Positions 25,128 through 33,567 of a stretch of DNA of 64,000 bases are shown one piece after another. The notes beneath the pieces were generated by a model. That model ran no database searches and was not told the origin of the DNA. It was given only the letters and a program-made list of their open reading frames with translations. Both the position numbers and the translations under genes were made by a program. Origin of the DNA: AC-51 sp963749895 (GTDB lineage: Bacteria; Actinomycetota; UBA4738; HRBIN12); the NCBI GenBank assembly GCA_963749895.1, contig CAVVOG010000001.1, forward strand, positions 186,001 to 250,000, written 5' to 3'. The number at the start of each line of letters is the position of its first letter. The first letter of the stretch is position 1.

Positions 25128-26495
25128 CTACCCGGCGCCCGGACCCGCAGAGGGCAGCGCCGGCCACGGCCGCACGGGGTTGAGCTGATCGGGGTCCTGC
25201 ACCAGGCGGTACATCTCCGTCGTCCCGTCGGCCCAGCGGACGAACGTGCGTGTCGGCGTCCGCAGGCCCGCCCAGGCGGGCACCTCGTCACCGCCTCCCC
25301 AGGAGATGGGGATCCCACTCCGGTCGATCGGTGGTCCGTCCCCTCCCAACAAGGCCGAGAGATCGATCCCGTCGGCCGAAGGCCGGGGCGAGACCCCGGC
25401 GAGGGCCGCGATCGTGGGTGCCACGTCCAGCGTCGACACCAGGCTCCCATCGACGCCGGCGTCGATCCACGGCGAGCGGACGACGAACGGGATCCGGAGC
25501 GAGGGCTCGAACGGCGTCTGCTTGCCGACCCACCGGTGTTCCCCGAACTGGTAGCCGTTGTCGGACAGGACGACGATCACGGTCCGGTCCTGCTCACCAC
25601 GAGCGACGACCGCCTGCCAGATCGCCCGAAGCTGGTCGTCCACGGCCATGAGCGTCTCACGGGCCCGGACGCGATCCAGCTGCAGCTGTGCCATGCGCGC
25701 GTCGTCGATCGGCGACAGCGCCCGGACCCATGGAGGGAGGCCGTCGACGTCGTTCAGCACCGCCTCGGACGGAGGCGGTGGCGGGTGCTCGACGAGCAGA
25801 TCTTCGTGACGGGGCGCCGGCGTCCACGGCTCGTGTCCGGCCGGGGGCGCCAGATAGAGGAACCACGGACGATCCGTGGGCGTCGAGCGGACGAACGCGA
25901 CCGCCTCACGACCCAAGACGTCCGTCACGTAGTCGGCCGGGGCGTGGCCGTACCGGCGCCAGCTCCCTTGGTCGACGACGCCGTACCCCTCGTAGGTCGT
26001 GGCGAGCGCATCGTTCGTCTTCGCGAACCATCGGTCCCACCCCGGCGGAACGTACGGTCCGCGGTCCCATGGGTAGTCGTTCAGGTACTTCCCCACGAGA
26101 CCCGTCCGGTACCCGACGTCGTGCAGCCAGGTCGCGAGGGTGTCGGTCTCGTCGAGATCGGTCCCGTCCTCGTTCGAGGTGACGCCGTGATGGCGGTCGA
26201 CCAGGCCCGTCAACAGGCTCGCTCGCGCGGGACAGCACATCGGCGTCGCCGCGATCGCCTGTGGGAACCGGATCCATCCGCTGGAGGGGTCGTCCAGCTG
26301 CGACTGGAGCCACGGCATGGCCGGGGGATCGCTGGGGATCGTGTCGGCGGTCTGGTCGTCGGTGACGACGAGGATCACGTTCGGCCGCGGATCTCCGGGT
26401 GCCGGCGACCCGGTCGCCACGATCGCGGCGACCCCCAAGATGGCCGACGCGAGCCCCGCCGCCCAGGCCGGACGTGCGCCGGGGATCGCGCTCAC
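25128..26495 (-). CDS. Exported or anchored sulfatase
   Basis: A 455-residue sulfatase of the alkaline-phosphatase superfamily, which cleaves sulfate esters. An N-terminal hydrophobic segment (about residues 11-27) with GSPAPG after it looks like a signal or anchor. Asp46 and Asp47 in VTDDQ are metal ligands. C87-C-P-A-R91 gives the CxPxR signature whose Cys must be converted to formylglycine. Later LSDNGYQFGEHRWVGKQTPFEPSLRIP matches the C-terminal half of the active site. The GTG at 26495 overlaps the methyltransferase stop (GTGA), fixing the start. No formylglycine-generating enzyme is visible in this window. Confidence 0.9.
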   Translation of the reverse strand: MSAIPGARPAWAAGLASAILGVAAIVATGSPAPGDPRPNVILVVTDDQTADTIPSDPPAMPWLQSQLDDPSSGWIRFPQAIAATPMCCPARASLLTGLVDRHHGVTSNEDGTDLDETDTLATWLHDVGYRTGLVGKYLNDYPWDRGPYVPPGWDRWFAKTNDALATTYEGYGVVDQGSWRRYGHAPADYVTDVLGREAVAFVRSTPTDRPWFLYLAPPAGHEPWTPAPRHEDLLVEHPPPPPSEAVLNDVDGLPPWVRALSPIDDARMAQLQLDRVRARETLMAVDDQLRAIWQAVVARGEQDRTVIVVLSDNGYQFGEHRWVGKQTPFEPSLRIPFVVRSPWIDAGVDGSLVSTLDVAPTIAALAGVSPRPSADGIDLSALLGGDGPPIDRSGIPISWGGGDEVPAWAGLRTPTRTFVRWADGTTEMYRLVQDPDQLNPVRPWPALPSAGPGAG

Positions 26496-27271
26496 TCCTT
26501 CCGGAGCTTCCAGACGTGGTCCATCGGGAAGTCTCGCGACCAGGGGAGCTCCTCCGGATCGACGTACGTCGACGTGGCGTCCGCGGGTGGCCGGAGTTCG
26601 AGCAGATCTTCGATCACGAACCCGTTCGCACGGAACAGCCGGATCCAGCCGCCGTACGTGAGCTGGAACTCGGTCGTGCGCCACTCCGGATCGTCGATGT
26701 CCTGTGCATGCATACCGAAGTACGGCTGCTTCAGCTCGCGGGACACGTGCTCGTCCTGGGGTGTCGTCGTCAGGACCACGAACGGGCTGATGATCGAGAA
26801 CGCGAACCGCCCACCCGGGCGCAGGACCCTGGCAACCTCAGGCACCGTTCGGTAGGGGTCCGCGAAGCTCATCACGCCGTGGTCGCACCACACGAGGTGG
26901 AAGCTCCCATCGGCGAAGGGGATCCGCTCGCCGTCCGCCTGGACGACCGGGAAGCGCACACCGGTCGCCTCCATCGTGCGGAGCCCCTCGCCGAGCTGCG
27001 CGGCGGAGAAGTCGAGCCCAACGACCCGCGCACCGCGCATCGCCACCTTGACACCGGTCTGACAGGCGCCGCAGCCGTACTCGAGCGCGTCGAGCCCGGT
27101 CACGTCGCCCAGGACCCGCAGTTCGTCCTCCGGGACGTCCCACACGCCCCACCTGAGCTCGGTCCAGTCGCGGTTGAGCTGGCTGCGATTGCGCTCCTGG
27201 TACTCGGCGCTTCGCGTCTCCCAGTGCTCGCGGTTCCGCCGGACGTGCGCGGAGGCCCCGGCGTCGCTCAT
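26492..27271 (-). CDS. Class I SAM-dependent methyltransferase
   Basis: A 259-residue methyltransferase with a Methyltransf_11-type core. Motif I is EYGCGACQTG (about residues 64-73), motif II VVGLDFS, and the post-motif region PFADGSFHLVWCDHGVMSF, with VLRPGGRFAFS as motif III. It resembles small-molecule methyltransferases such as UbiE-like proteins, but the acceptor is unknown. The ATG at 27271 overlaps the stop of the upstream MogA-XdhC gene (ATGA), so I prefer it to the ATG four codons upstream. It is itself coupled to the sulfatase by a GTGA overlap. Confidence 0.87.
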   Translation of the reverse strand: MSDAGASAHVRRNREHWETRSAEYQERNRSQLNRDWTELRWGVWDVPEDELRVLGDVTGLDALEYGCGACQTGVKVAMRGARVVGLDFSAAQLGEGLRTMEATGVRFPVVQADGERIPFADGSFHLVWCDHGVMSFADPYRTVPEVARVLRPGGRFAFSIISPFVVLTTTPQDEHVSRELKQPYFGMHAQDIDDPEWRTTEFQLTYGGWIRLFRANGFVIEDLLELRPPADATSTYVDPEELPWSRDFPMDHVWKLRKE

Positions 27272-28497
27272 CGGTCGAGCCATCCGCCGTGGCGGCCGTG
27301 ACGGTCGGCGACGATCCCTGCCGCGATCGACAGCGCGATCTCCTCCGGGCTCCGTCCCCCGATGTCGAGTCCGAGCGGCGAGCGGATCCTGGCGAGCTCC
27401 TCGTCGGTGAACCCCCGGCCGCGCAACTCCTCCACGTAGTGCCCGACGTGTCGTCTCGAGCCCATCACCCCGACGAACCGGACCGGCGAGCGCAAGAGCG
27501 TGGCGAGGGTCTCGGTCACATCGGGGGCGTCGTGGTCGGTCAGGACCGCGACCGCGTCCGAGCGCAGCTCGACGTCGTCAAGCCCTCCGACGTGGGCACC
27601 GTCGGACCGCGCGATCCGCTCCTCCCGTGGTTCCACGAGCACGGGCTCGAACCCGAGCATCTCGAGGTGCCGGCGGAGCGAGCGGGCGACGTCGGTCGCC
27701 GACACGACGATCGCCGGTGCTCGCCCGACGACGGGTTCGAAGAAGACCTCGATCTCACCGAGGTCGTGCGTCAAGGTCCGGAGCGTCGGCTCGCCCGCGG
27801 CGGCGACCTCGGCGGCCGCACGGACCGCGGCGTCGTCGAACTCGGCACAGCCGAGCGTGCCGTGCACCTCGCCGCCCGGGACGATCGTCATGGCGTTCCC
27901 CAGCCGGCAAGGCGGGTCCCCGATCAGCCGGACCGCCTTGGCTTCCACGCGCACCGCCGGGGTGGCGACCGTCGTCGCGGAGCCGCGATGACCGGTGGGA
28001 TGCGCCCCGGTCGCGCCACGGAGGAGGTCCACCGCATGTGGAACGACGGGCAGCGCCGCCTCGAGGGACTCACGGACCCCCTTCGGGCTCCCCGGCAGGT
28101 TCACCACCATCGTCGCGCCGAGAACACCGACCACTGCGCGGGACAGAGCCGCCATCGGCGTCACCGCGAACCCGGAGGCGCGCATCAGTTCGGCGATGCC
28201 TGGGGCTTCGCGATCGATCACGGCCCGGGTCGCCTCGGGGGTGACGTCACGGGGACCGAAACCGGTGCCCCCGGTCGTGACGATCAGGTCGTGGTCCTGA
28301 GCGAGCCGCCGGAGCGCCTCCTCGATCCGGTCGCGCTCGTCGGGGACGACCTCGCGAGCCGCTACCTCGAACCCGGCCGCGTCGAGCATCGCGACGGCGA
28401 GGTCACCGCTGTCGTCGGCGCGGGTGCCGTGCGTGACGCCGTCAGAGACGGTCACGACGGCGGCGATCGCGGATCGCTCGGACGTCACGGGACCCAT
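27268..28497 (-). CDS. MogA/MoaB-XdhC fusion, molybdenum cofactor maturation
   Basis: A 409-residue fusion of two molybdenum-cofactor proteins. Residues 1-165 are a MogA/MoaB domain that adenylylates molybdopterin before metal insertion, with TTGGTG at 74-79 and LPGSPKG at 134-140. Residues 180-405 resemble XdhC/CoxI, which sulfurates the cofactor and loads it into xanthine dehydrogenase-type enzymes: HGTLGCAEFD at 212-221, a Rossmann region with GVMGSRRH and the C-terminal LGLDIGGRSPEEIALSI. Joining adenylylation and delivery in one chain is unusual. It heads a five-gene overlapping run, and moaA is divergent nearby. A purine-rich GGGAGG precedes the ATG. Confidence 0.85.
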   Translation of the reverse strand: MGPVTSERSAIAAVVTVSDGVTHGTRADDSGDLAVAMLDAAGFEVAAREVVPDERDRIEEALRRLAQDHDLIVTTGGTGFGPRDVTPEATRAVIDREAPGIAELMRASGFAVTPMAALSRAVVGVLGATMVVNLPGSPKGVRESLEAALPVVPHAVDLLRGATGAHPTGHRGSATTVATPAVRVEAKAVRLIGDPPCRLGNAMTIVPGGEVHGTLGCAEFDDAAVRAAAEVAAAGEPTLRTLTHDLGEIEVFFEPVVGRAPAIVVSATDVARSLRRHLEMLGFEPVLVEPREERIARSDGAHVGGLDDVELRSDAVAVLTDHDAPDVTETLATLLRSPVRFVGVMGSRRHVGHYVEELRGRGFTDEELARIRSPLGLDIGGRSPEEIALSIAAGIVADRHGRHGGWLDR

Positions 28498-28518
28498 CCT
28501 CGCACCTCCCGGGCGTCG

Positions 28519-28968
28519 TCAGGCGCGGACGGCGCCGGACTCGGGGACCAGCAGCGGCTCGATCGCGTCGACGTACGCCGGGACGTGGCGCAGGCTCGAT
28601 CGCCGACGGAACGCGAACCCGCCCACCACCGCGGCTCCGCGCTCCCGGAGCAGGTCCTCCATGATCGCCAGGGTGCCCTTCGGCGCGACATCGCAGGTGC
28701 AGAAGGTCGCCGCCGGACGGGCCGCCAGGTCCGGCAGCGCCCGCATCCCGGCGATCGCCTCCTTCGCGGGACCGACCCCGATCACGATCTTCCCCGCGAC
28801 CCACGTGCCGACGACGAGCGCGTCGGCGGCAGCCAGGGTGCCCGGATCGACCGACCTGAGCGCCGCCGTGGTGGCCGCGTGCCCGCGGGCACGGAACTCG
28901 TCGCGGATCGCTCGGGCGACGGTGAGCGTGGAACCCCGGCGGCTCTCGTACATGACCAAGATCCTCAT
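28519..28968 (-). CDS. Flavodoxin-like protein
   Basis: A 149-residue flavodoxin-fold protein, probably FMN-binding and cytoplasmic. The N-terminal strand MRILVMYESRRGST carries the phosphate-binding loop (residues 8-14, with ES-RGST), and the ADALVVGTWV strand follows. A CTCDV segment near residue 110 contains two Cys residues. It probably acts as a one-electron carrier or domain partner; the redox partner is unknown. It lies 21 bases upstream of the MogA-XdhC gene on the same strand and is probably co-transcribed. Confidence 0.75.
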   Translation of the reverse strand: MRILVMYESRRGSTLTVARAIRDEFRARGHAATTAALRSVDPGTLAAADALVVGTWVAGKIVIGVGPAKEAIAGMRALPDLAARPAATFCTCDVAPKGTLAIMEDLLRERGAAVVGGFAFRRRSSLRHVPAYVDAIEPLLVPESGAVRA

Positions 28969-29046
28969 GGCGGACTAGAGATAACAGGTCGGGGCGGCAC
29001 TGACCCGCCTCCCTCTTGCGCACGACCCACGCTACGCTGGTCCACC

Positions 29047-30063
29047 ATGGCCACGACACCGGACACCGCTCCCCTCGAGGGACCCTTGATCGACACCTTC
29101 GGAAGGGTCGCCGACGACATGCGCGTGTCCGTCACCGACCGCTGCAACTTCCGGTGCTCGTACTGCATGCCCGCGGAGGGCCTACGATGGCTCCCGAAGG
29201 ACGAGTTGCTGACCTTCGAGGAGCTCACGCGTCTGCTCGCCCTGTTCGTGGACCTCGGGGTCCGGTCGATCAAGGTCACGGGCGGCGAGCCCACGGTCCG
29301 TGCCGACCTGCCGCGGCTCGTCGAGATGTTCCGACGCGTCGGTCCCGACCTCGACATCTCGATCACCACGAACGGGCTCCTGCTCGACACGCTCGCCGAG
29401 CCCCTCGCACGAGCCGGGGTCGACCGCGCCACGGTGTCGTGCGATTCGCTGCTCCGCCATCGGTTCGAGGAGATGACCCGCCGCGACGTCCTCGAGCGCG
29501 TCCTTCGAGGGTTGGTCGCCGCCGAGGCCGCGGGTCTCACGCCGATCAAGATCAACACGGTGGTCATCGGCGGGACGAACGACGACGAGGTCGTGGCGTT
29601 CGCCGGCTGGGCACGGGAGACCGGCTACGAGGTTCGGTTCATCGAGTACATGCCGTTGGACGCCCAGCACGCATGGGAGCGAAGCAAGGTGGTCCCCGCC
29701 GCCCGGATCCTCGAGGCGATCCACGGCCGCTACGCGCTGGTGCCGGACGGTCCGACGAACGAGCCTGCAACCACCTATCGGTTCGCCGACGGCGCGCCCG
29801 GACGCATCGGGGTGATCGCGAGCGTGACCGAGCCCTTCTGCGACAGCTGTAACCGACTCCGGCTGACGGCCGAGGGCCAGTTCCGCACGTGCCTCTTCGC
29901 GCTGGAAGAAACCGACCTCCGCGGGCCGCTCCGCGACGGCGCCTCCGACGACGAGCTGACCTCGATCGTGCGCGCGGCCGTGTGGGGGAAGTGGGCGGGC
30001 CACCGGATCAACCACGCCGACTTCGTGCAGCCGACGCGATCGATGTCGATGATCGGCGGCTGA
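29047..30063 (+). CDS. moaA: GTP 3',8-cyclase
   Basis: A 338-residue radical SAM enzyme that turns GTP into 3',8-cyclo-7,8-dihydro-GTP, the first committed step of molybdenum cofactor synthesis (with MoaC). The N-terminal cluster uses Cys33, Cys37 and Cys40 (CNFRCSYC). The second, GTP-binding cluster uses Cys265, Cys268 and Cys282 (CDSCNRLRL...RTC). TGGEPTVR binds SAM and the chain ends in the required Gly-Gly. A TACGCT box at 29033-29038 lies eight bases before ATG 29047, suggesting a leaderless mRNA. It diverges from the flavodoxin and MogA-XdhC genes, forming a cofactor locus. Confidence 0.95.
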   Translation: MATTPDTAPLEGPLIDTFGRVADDMRVSVTDRCNFRCSYCMPAEGLRWLPKDELLTFEELTRLLALFVDLGVRSIKVTGGEPTVRADLPRLVEMFRRVGPDLDISITTNGLLLDTLAEPLARAGVDRATVSCDSLLRHRFEEMTRRDVLERVLRGLVAAEAAGLTPIKINTVVIGGTNDDEVVAFAGWARETGYEVRFIEYMPLDAQHAWERSKVVPAARILEAIHGRYALVPDGPTNEPATTYRFADGAPGRIGVIASVTEPFCDSCNRLRLTAEGQFRTCLFALEETDLRGPLRDGASDDELTSIVRAAVWGKWAGHRINHADFVQPTRSMSMIGG

Positions 30064-30075
30064 GCCGCCCGCCGA

Positions 30076-30777
30076 TCAGGTCTGTGCGAGCTGGTCGAGG
30101 ATCGCCCCGAGCTGCGCCTCGTCGACCTCACCTTCGGTCATCTGGACGACGTTGCCGTTCGAGTCCACGTAGTAGGTGGTGGGGAATGCCTCCACCCCGA
30201 CCCCTGCGGAGATCGTGCCGGCCGCGTCGTCCACCCCGACGGGGAACGCGAGGTTGCGGCTGTCCATGTACTCCTGAGGCGCGGGTCCTCCCCGGTCGAC
30301 CGCCGTCGTGACGGTCACGAGCTCGATCGCGGGGCGCTGCTCCACGGCGGCCGACAAGCGCGGGAGCTCCGCCTGGCAGTGCTGGCACCACGGTGCCCAG
30401 ATCGCGAGGACGGTCGGCGAGCCGACGTAGTCCGACCACGTGACGTTCCCGTCGCCGTCGAGCGATGGGGCCGACCACTCAGGGATCGGCTCACCCGGCT
30501 GGAGCTGCGGTCCCGACTCTCTCGCGATCGTGACGCTCCCCGCGGGCGAGGGACCCGATCCGGACGACCCCGTGAACGCCACCGCGAGGATCACGATCGC
30601 GACCAGCCCCACCCCGAGCACGATCCACAGCCCGTTCGAGCTCCCGCCGCGACCGCCCTTGCCCTTCCCACCCTTGCCGCCCTTGCTCCGTGGCGGGGGT
30701 GCCTTCCGCGTCGACCGCGCGGGGCGCTTCTGCTGCGGTGCCTGTCGCTGCTGCTTCGACTTCTTCGCGTTCGTCAT
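30076..30777 (-). CDS. Membrane-anchored TlpA-like thioredoxin
   Basis: A 233-residue protein. The first 48 residues are strikingly Lys/Arg/Gly/Pro-rich (KGGKGGKGKGGRGG). One membrane helix covers about 50-69, and the rest is an extracytoplasmic thioredoxin domain. The redox motif is WCQHC with Cys131 and Cys134, and the cis-proline lies in AFPTTYYVD. TlpA/ResA-type proteins reduce disulfides or mature cytochrome c and other exported proteins. It lies next to a second protein of the same design (30851-31603), evidently a tandem duplicate with a different N-terminal region. Confidence 0.87.
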   Translation of the reverse strand: MTNAKKSKQQRQAPQQKRPARSTRKAPPPRSKGGKGGKGKGGRGGSSNGLWIVLGVGLVAIVILAVAFTGSSGSGPSPAGSVTIARESGPQLQPGEPIPEWSAPSLDGDGNVTWSDYVGSPTVLAIWAPWCQHCQAELPRLSAAVEQRPAIELVTVTTAVDRGGPAPQEYMDSRNLAFPVGVDDAAGTISAGVGVEAFPTTYYVDSNGNVVQMTEGEVDEAQLGAILDQLAQT

Positions 30778-30850
30778 CGTCCGTCTCGACCTCCGCTCGG
30801 TCCGCTCAGGCTACCGCGAGTGCTTCGCTCCCCCACCCCGCCCGGTTCGC

Positions 30851-31603
30851 TCATGCGCCCTGCTGTTCGAGGAAGGTCAGGACCTCGTCGAGCGCCGCTG
30901 GGTCCAGCTCCCCGGACGCCGACACGATCACCCGCCCGTCGGCGTCCACGAAGTACGTCGTCGGGAACCCCTGGACGCCGAGCCCCGAAGCGACGCTGGA
31001 CACGTCGTCGTCGAGGGCCACGAGGAACGACAACCCCTCCGAGTCCATGTACTCCTGAGGTGTCGGGCCCGAGGCGGGATCCACCGCGGTCGCGAGCGTT
31101 ACGAGCGAGACGCCGGGGTGGTCCTCGGCGGCGGCAGCCAAGCGCGGCAACTCGGCTTGACAATGCGGGCACCAGGGCGCCCAGACCGCGAGCACGGTCG
31201 GCCCGTCGGGCCGCTCGGACCACACGAACGTGCCACCGTCGAGCGTAGGAGCGGACCACTCGGGGATCAGCTGGCCGTCGGGAACGGGAGCCGCCAGGGC
31301 CGGACCGTCGATCGTGACCCCGGTGTCGACGCCCGCCGACGACGAACCGGTCGAACCGGCGGAGCTGGGAGATGCCGCTGCCGCCGGCTCGGGATCGGGA
31401 GCGGTCAGCGCGAGCGCGGCCACCCCGAGGATCACGACGAGCGCCACGAGCCCGATCCAGATCCCGACGGTCGACCGGCGACGCGGATCAGCGGCCGCCG
31501 GCGAGGCCACCACGTCTCGATCGGCCCCGGGCGGGTCCGTCTGCTCCTCGGCGGCGATACCCGGCGTGTCGGGCGGCTCGGGGAAGGGTCCGGTATCGCT
31601 CAC
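30851..31603 (-). CDS. Second membrane-anchored TlpA-like thioredoxin
   Basis: A 250-residue paralogue of the neighbouring protein. An acidic N-terminus is followed by a membrane helix (about 47-67), a Ser/Ala/Gly linker and a thioredoxin domain with WCPHC (Cys145, Cys148) and GFPTTYFVD. The region after the active site, including TPQEYMDS, is nearly the same as in the downstream copy. The GTG at 31603 overlaps the S9 peptidase stop by four bases, which fixes the start and shows coupling. The role (disulfide reduction outside the membrane) is inferred from the family. Confidence 0.87.
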   Translation of the reverse strand: MSDTGPFPEPPDTPGIAAEEQTDPPGADRDVVASPAAADPRRRSTVGIWIGLVALVVILGVAALALTAPDPEPAAAASPSSAGSTGSSSAGVDTGVTIDGPALAAPVPDGQLIPEWSAPTLDGGTFVWSERPDGPTVLAVWAPWCPHCQAELPRLAAAAEDHPGVSLVTLATAVDPASGPTPQEYMDSEGLSFLVALDDDVSSVASGLGVQGFPTTYFVDADGRVIVSASGELDPAALDEVLTFLEQQGA

Positions 31604-33567
31604 ATCGTCTCCTCGGAGAGGTTCTCGATCGTCAGGGTCGGGACCGGGTCGCCGGGCTCGAACCCCAGGATCTGGGCGTAGAAGGAGAGCTCCGCCTCGC
31701 GTGAGGCCACGATCGTCTCGGCCTTGCGGAAGCCGTGTCCCTCCCCCTCGAACGACAGGTAGGCGTGCGGGAGCCCCTTGTCGCGAAGCGCCTGCACGAT
31801 CGTCTCGGCCTGGGACGGAGGCACGACCTTGTCGTCCGTCCCCTGCAGCACGAGCATGGGGGTGTTCAGCATCTCGACGTAGTTGATCGGGCTGCGAGCC
31901 CGATACAGATCCGCCGCTTCGGGCCACGGACCGACCATCGTGTGTTCGTACTTCGACTCGAACTTGTGCGTGTCACCGGTCGCGAACGGCACGAGGTCGG
32001 CGATGCCGAAGTACGAGGCCCCGGCCGCGAACGCGTCGGTGAACGTCAGCGCGCAGATCACGAGGTACCCGCCGGCGCTCCCCCCACGTACGAGCAACCG
32101 GTCTCCGTCGGCCTCGCCCCGCTCCACGAGCGCAGTGGCAGCCGCCACGCAGTCCTGCAGGTCGACCACGCCCCAGTTCCCGTTCAACCGTTGCCGGTAG
32201 GCACGCCCGTACCCGGTGCTCCCGCCGTAGTTCACGTCGACGACCGCGAAACCTCGCGAGGTCCAGTACTGGACCGACAGGTCGAACAGGGGCGTCGTGT
32301 TCGAGGTCGGGCCACCGTGGGCGATGACGATCAGGGGTGGGCGCTCGCGTTCGGGTGCCGCGTACGCCGGGTTCTTCGGCGGGTAGTGCAGGGCGTGAGC
32401 GGTCAGCCCCCCCTCGGTCGGGAACTCGATGGCGAGCGGCTCGCTCAGGTACCCGGGATCGACGTCGACCTCCTCGCTCACCCGGAGCTCCTCGACCGCC
32501 CGGGTCGCGAAGTCGAGCCACAGGACGCGGTCGGGCTGCGTGGCCGAGCCGGAGGTGAACACCGCGACGCTCCCCTCGGTGCTCAGCGTGGGTCCCCACG
32601 AGAGCGCGTCGTAGGGCAGGTCGACGTCCATCAGCTCGCCCGAGACCGGGTCGAGGACCCCGACATGGGTCCGGCCGTCGCGGTCGTACAGGCAGACGAT
32701 GCGTCCATCCGACAAGAACCCGAACGACCGCTCCCCGAACACCCACTGCGGATACCCGAACTCTGCCTCGGCCGCGTACAGGACCGCGCGCTCGGAGCCG
32801 TCCCACCGCTCGAGGTTCCACCAACCGCTCCGGTCGCTCGCGAACACGAGGGAGCCGTCGGGGCCCCAGGTCGGCTGCCAGATCGACTCCTCGCCGTCCC
32901 TGCCGGCGATCGTCGCCGCCCCCGACACGGAGCCGTCCGACGCCAGATCGGCCACGACGAGCTGCGTGCCGTCCCACGGCATCCACGGCAGGGACCACGT
33001 CAGGAACGCCAACCGGGTCCCGTCGGGTGAGATCCGCGGATCGGAGAAGAAGTCGGCGCCGCCCACGATCGTCCGCGGTTCGGCGGAGCCGTCCATCGCC
33101 ACGACGACCAGCTCGTTCACGACGTCAGCCACGGCAGGTCCGAGGTCGTGCCGCTCCCGGACGCCCAGCCACCACCGTCCGTCGGCGGTCACCCGTCCGT
33201 CGGCGAACCGCCATCCCCCGTCGGCGACCTCGCGCGTGATCGGCTCGGGCACGCCCCCTGGGTCCTGGCGCCACAGCCGCTGGTCCTCGAAGTTGGAGAA
33301 CACCACCGTGCCCCGATGGACGCAGTAGGCGCCGCCGCCGTACTCGTGCGCCATCGTTCGGACGTTGAAGCCGGCCGGGGTGACGTCGACCGGCGACGAG
33401 AACGGGTCGCCCTTGACGACGACGTTGCGACCGCCCTCGGAGGGCCGGGATTCGACCCACGTGGCGACCCCGTCCTCGAGCCAGGTCTGGCCCAGCGCGA
33501 CGCCGGCCGTGGCGAGCATCTGCGCCGAGATCGGCGACGACCACGACCCGTACGGTGCGGCCGTCAC
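31600..33567 (-). CDS. S9 family prolyl oligopeptidase-type peptidase
   Basis: A 655-residue serine peptidase of the S9 (acylaminoacyl/dipeptidyl peptidase) group. The N-terminal two thirds form a beta-propeller gate (repeated WxPTWGPDGSLVFAS-type strands). The C-terminal alpha/beta hydrolase starts near residue 400 and has IAHGGP and the nucleophile elbow GGSAGG. Asp and His are expected in GTDDKVVPPSQ and EGHGF. No signal peptide is seen, so it is probably cytoplasmic. The GTG start overlaps the stop of the upstream PrmC-like gene, and its own stop overlaps the thioredoxin start, giving a tightly coupled operon. Confidence 0.92.
   Translation of the reverse strand: MTAAPYGSWSSPISAQMLATAGVALGQTWLEDGVATWVESRPSEGGRNVVVKGDPFSSPVDVTPAGFNVRTMAHEYGGGAYCVHRGTVVFSNFEDQRLWRQDPGGVPEPITREVADGGWRFADGRVTADGRWWLGVRERHDLGPAVADVVNELVVVAMDGSAEPRTIVGGADFFSDPRISPDGTRLAFLTWSLPWMPWDGTQLVVADLASDGSVSGAATIAGRDGEESIWQPTWGPDGSLVFASDRSGWWNLERWDGSERAVLYAAEAEFGYPQWVFGERSFGFLSDGRIVCLYDRDGRTHVGVLDPVSGELMDVDLPYDALSWGPTLSTEGSVAVFTSGSATQPDRVLWLDFATRAVEELRVSEEVDVDPGYLSEPLAIEFPTEGGLTAHALHYPPKNPAYAAPERERPPLIVIAHGGPTSNTTPLFDLSVQYWTSRGFAVVDVNYGGSTGYGRAYRQRLNGNWGVVDLQDCVAAATALVERGEADGDRLLVRGGSAGGYLVICALTFTDAFAAGASYFGIADLVPFATGDTHKFESKYEHTMVGPWPEAADLYRARSPINYVEMLNTPMLVLQGTDDKVVPPSQAETIVQALRDKGLPHAYLSFEGEGHGFRKAETIVASREAELSFYAQILGFEPGDPVPTLTIENLSEETM

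Noticed and set aside
27289..30063. A 924-residue frame in front of and including moaA
   Set aside because: The part before 29047 is antisense to MogA-XdhC and the flavodoxin gene and has no protein-like composition. moaA starts at 29047.
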